This document shows, in pieces, positions 15,618 through 16,149 of a stretch of DNA of 16,149 nucleotides. Source of the DNA: CAYWGR01 sp964458015 (GTDB taxonomy: Bacteria; Planctomycetota; Planctomycetia; Pirellulales; Thermoguttaceae). The DNA lies in contig CAYWGR010000132.1 in the NCBI GenBank assembly GCA_964458015.1, positions 1 to 16,149 on the forward strand. Reading direction: 5' to 3'. The notes under the pieces are model-generated. The model was not told the DNA's origin, ran no database searches, and saw only the letters and a program-made list of their open reading frames with translations. A program made the translations under genes and the position numbers. Every line of letters starts with the position of its first letter. Position 1 is the stretch's first letter.

Positions 15618-15730
15618 CGAATCTGTTCCTTGTACGCTCGAAGCTCAGTCTTCTCCCGGCTGGCCGCATCGGTGTTTGGCCGGAGAGGGCGCAGAGAGCA
15701 GGCGACTATTGAAAGAAGCCCGCACCCTCA
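15614..15730 (-). pseudogene. Possible remnant of an upstream pilin-operon gene (C-terminal end only)
   Basis: A minus-strand frame ends in TGA at 15616-15614 and shares the ATGA overlap with the pseudopilin start, the usual coupling seen inside such operons. Its last residues read AASREKTELRAYKEQIR. Going upstream it stays open for only about 36 codons, through the GGAGAGGG repeat area, to an in-frame stop near 15730. There is no start codon in reach. This suggests a truncated preceding gene, but chance is possible over so short a frame. Confidence 0.3.
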
Positions 15731-15757
15731 CCCTCTCCCGGTGGGAGAGGGAACTGA
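15682..15757. repeat. CCCTCTCCC-type intergenic hairpin repeat
   Basis: CCCTCTCCC (15731-15739) and GGGAGAGGG (15743-15751) form a perfect hairpin with a three-base GGT loop. It is preceded by CCCGCACCCTCA, and GGAGAGGGCGC at 15682-15692 provides another pairing partner. From memory, this CCCTCACCCTCTCCC family is a dispersed non-coding repeat in many bacterial genomes. Confidence 0.65.
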
Positions 15758-15801
15758 CTTTTCGTCTTCTCTGCTAAAGAGAGACTGCCTATATGCCCAC
15801 T

Positions 15802-16044
15802 CTATGACCTTTGCACAGCAAATAAACCGAGGTCGACCATCGGGAGGCCGAAATCCTGCCAATGAAGTTGACTGGTCGGTTCATTAGCCAAGCAAACATC
15901 AATATATTGGCCCGATTGCCCCAATGGTATTGGCCCGCAGGGCTCTATCTCTATTCGACTCCAAGATAACGGAAAAGTCAACCGGATTTCACGGGCGTAG
16001 TAATGGATTGTGGCGGTTGTGGGAACGAATGTGAAAAGGGTCAT
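15802..16044 (-). CDS. Small hypothetical protein, 80 residues, 3' end duplicated at 12762-12859
   Basis: The frame runs from an ATG placed directly after an in-frame TAA to a TAG at 15804-15802. I recognise no family. It reads MTLFTFVPTTATIHYYAREI at the start and ends FGLPMVDLGLFAVQRS. It has no membrane helix or signal peptide and no clear ribosome site. The last ~33 codons plus stop (15805-15903) recur, frameshifted, 3 kb away. The differences between the copies are mostly non-synonymous, which argues against a conserved protein. It may be real, a decaying gene, or a reading frame over a non-coding repeat. An intrinsic terminator just upstream separates it from anything beyond the window. 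Confidence 0.35.
   Translation of the reverse strand: MTLFTFVPTTATIHYYAREIRLTFPLSWSRIEIEPCGPIPLGQSGQYIDVCLANEPTSQLHWQDFGLPMVDLGLFAVQRS
15805..15903. repeat. Repeat copy B, partner of 12762-12859
   Basis: This is the same orientation as copy A, with similarity ending sharply at CATCAAT on the right and at TGACC on the left. Next to it, TATTGGCCCG occurs twice (15905-15914 and 15928-15937), outside the shared part. Confidence 0.7.
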
Positions 16045-16068
16045 TTATGTCTACGGTATACAACTGCT

Positions 16069-16093
16069 AAAAAACACGGCGGGCAAGCCCGCC
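16069..16093 (-). terminator. Rho-independent terminator on the minus strand
   Basis: Read on the minus strand, GGCGGGC-TT-GCCCGCC (16093-16078) is followed by GTG and a run of six Ts. This is a textbook stem and U-tract. It would end a minus-strand transcript coming from beyond 16149, whose gene is not in the window. Confidence 0.7.
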
Positions 16094-16149
16094 CGCTTCA
16101 CAGTTTATCTATTTTGATCGTAGAAGATTACTGCGACCTGATTACTTGT

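Overview
The window looks like part of a planctomycete chromosome, most likely a Pirellulales-type draft or metagenome assembly. Four things suggest this: a UroD-family protein encoded next to a sugar-type sodium symporter and opposite a XylR-type regulator; a sulfatase-fold protein of a kind I associate with planctomycetes; a large GspJ/PilW-like pseudopilin; and short intergenic hairpin and CTAG repeats. This is judgement from reading, not a database match. A run of ten Ns at 516-525 shows that the sequence is a scaffold join.

Left part (1-4515): a two-gene minus-strand operon, UroD-family protein then sodium/solute symporter, read divergently from a XylR-like LacI/AraC hybrid regulator. 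This is a typical small catabolic unit: regulator, importer and enzyme for an unknown, probably sugar-derived, substrate. The symporter gene is interrupted by the N gap and by about 150 bases of foreign-looking GC-rich sequence.

Middle part (4556-12692): a surface polysaccharide region. A minus-strand operon encodes a CelD/FemAB-like acetyltransferase, a NodB-type polysaccharide deacetylase and a Wzx-like flippase. A plus-strand Wzz/GumC-like chain-length protein without a kinase domain follows a 624-base structured leader. A minus-strand O-antigen ligase/polymerase-like membrane protein is followed by a DUF71 PP-loop ATPase. Flippase, chain-length protein and polymerase/ligase are the export and polymerisation parts of a Wzy-type pathway. 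No glycosyltransferase is present, so the sugar-assembly genes must be elsewhere.

Right part (12970-16149): a sulfatase-fold protein that has lost its key active-site motifs, a strong bidirectional terminator, a large type II/IV pseudopilin read towards it, and a repeat-rich tail. A roughly 98-base sequence occurs twice, at 12762-12859 and 15805-15903. The second copy forms the 3' end of an 80-codon reading frame, and the first has lost that frame. A MITE-like palindrome with flanking direct repeats lies at 10405-10546. I found no tRNA, rRNA, CRISPR array, recognisable transposase gene or unmistakable new defence system.
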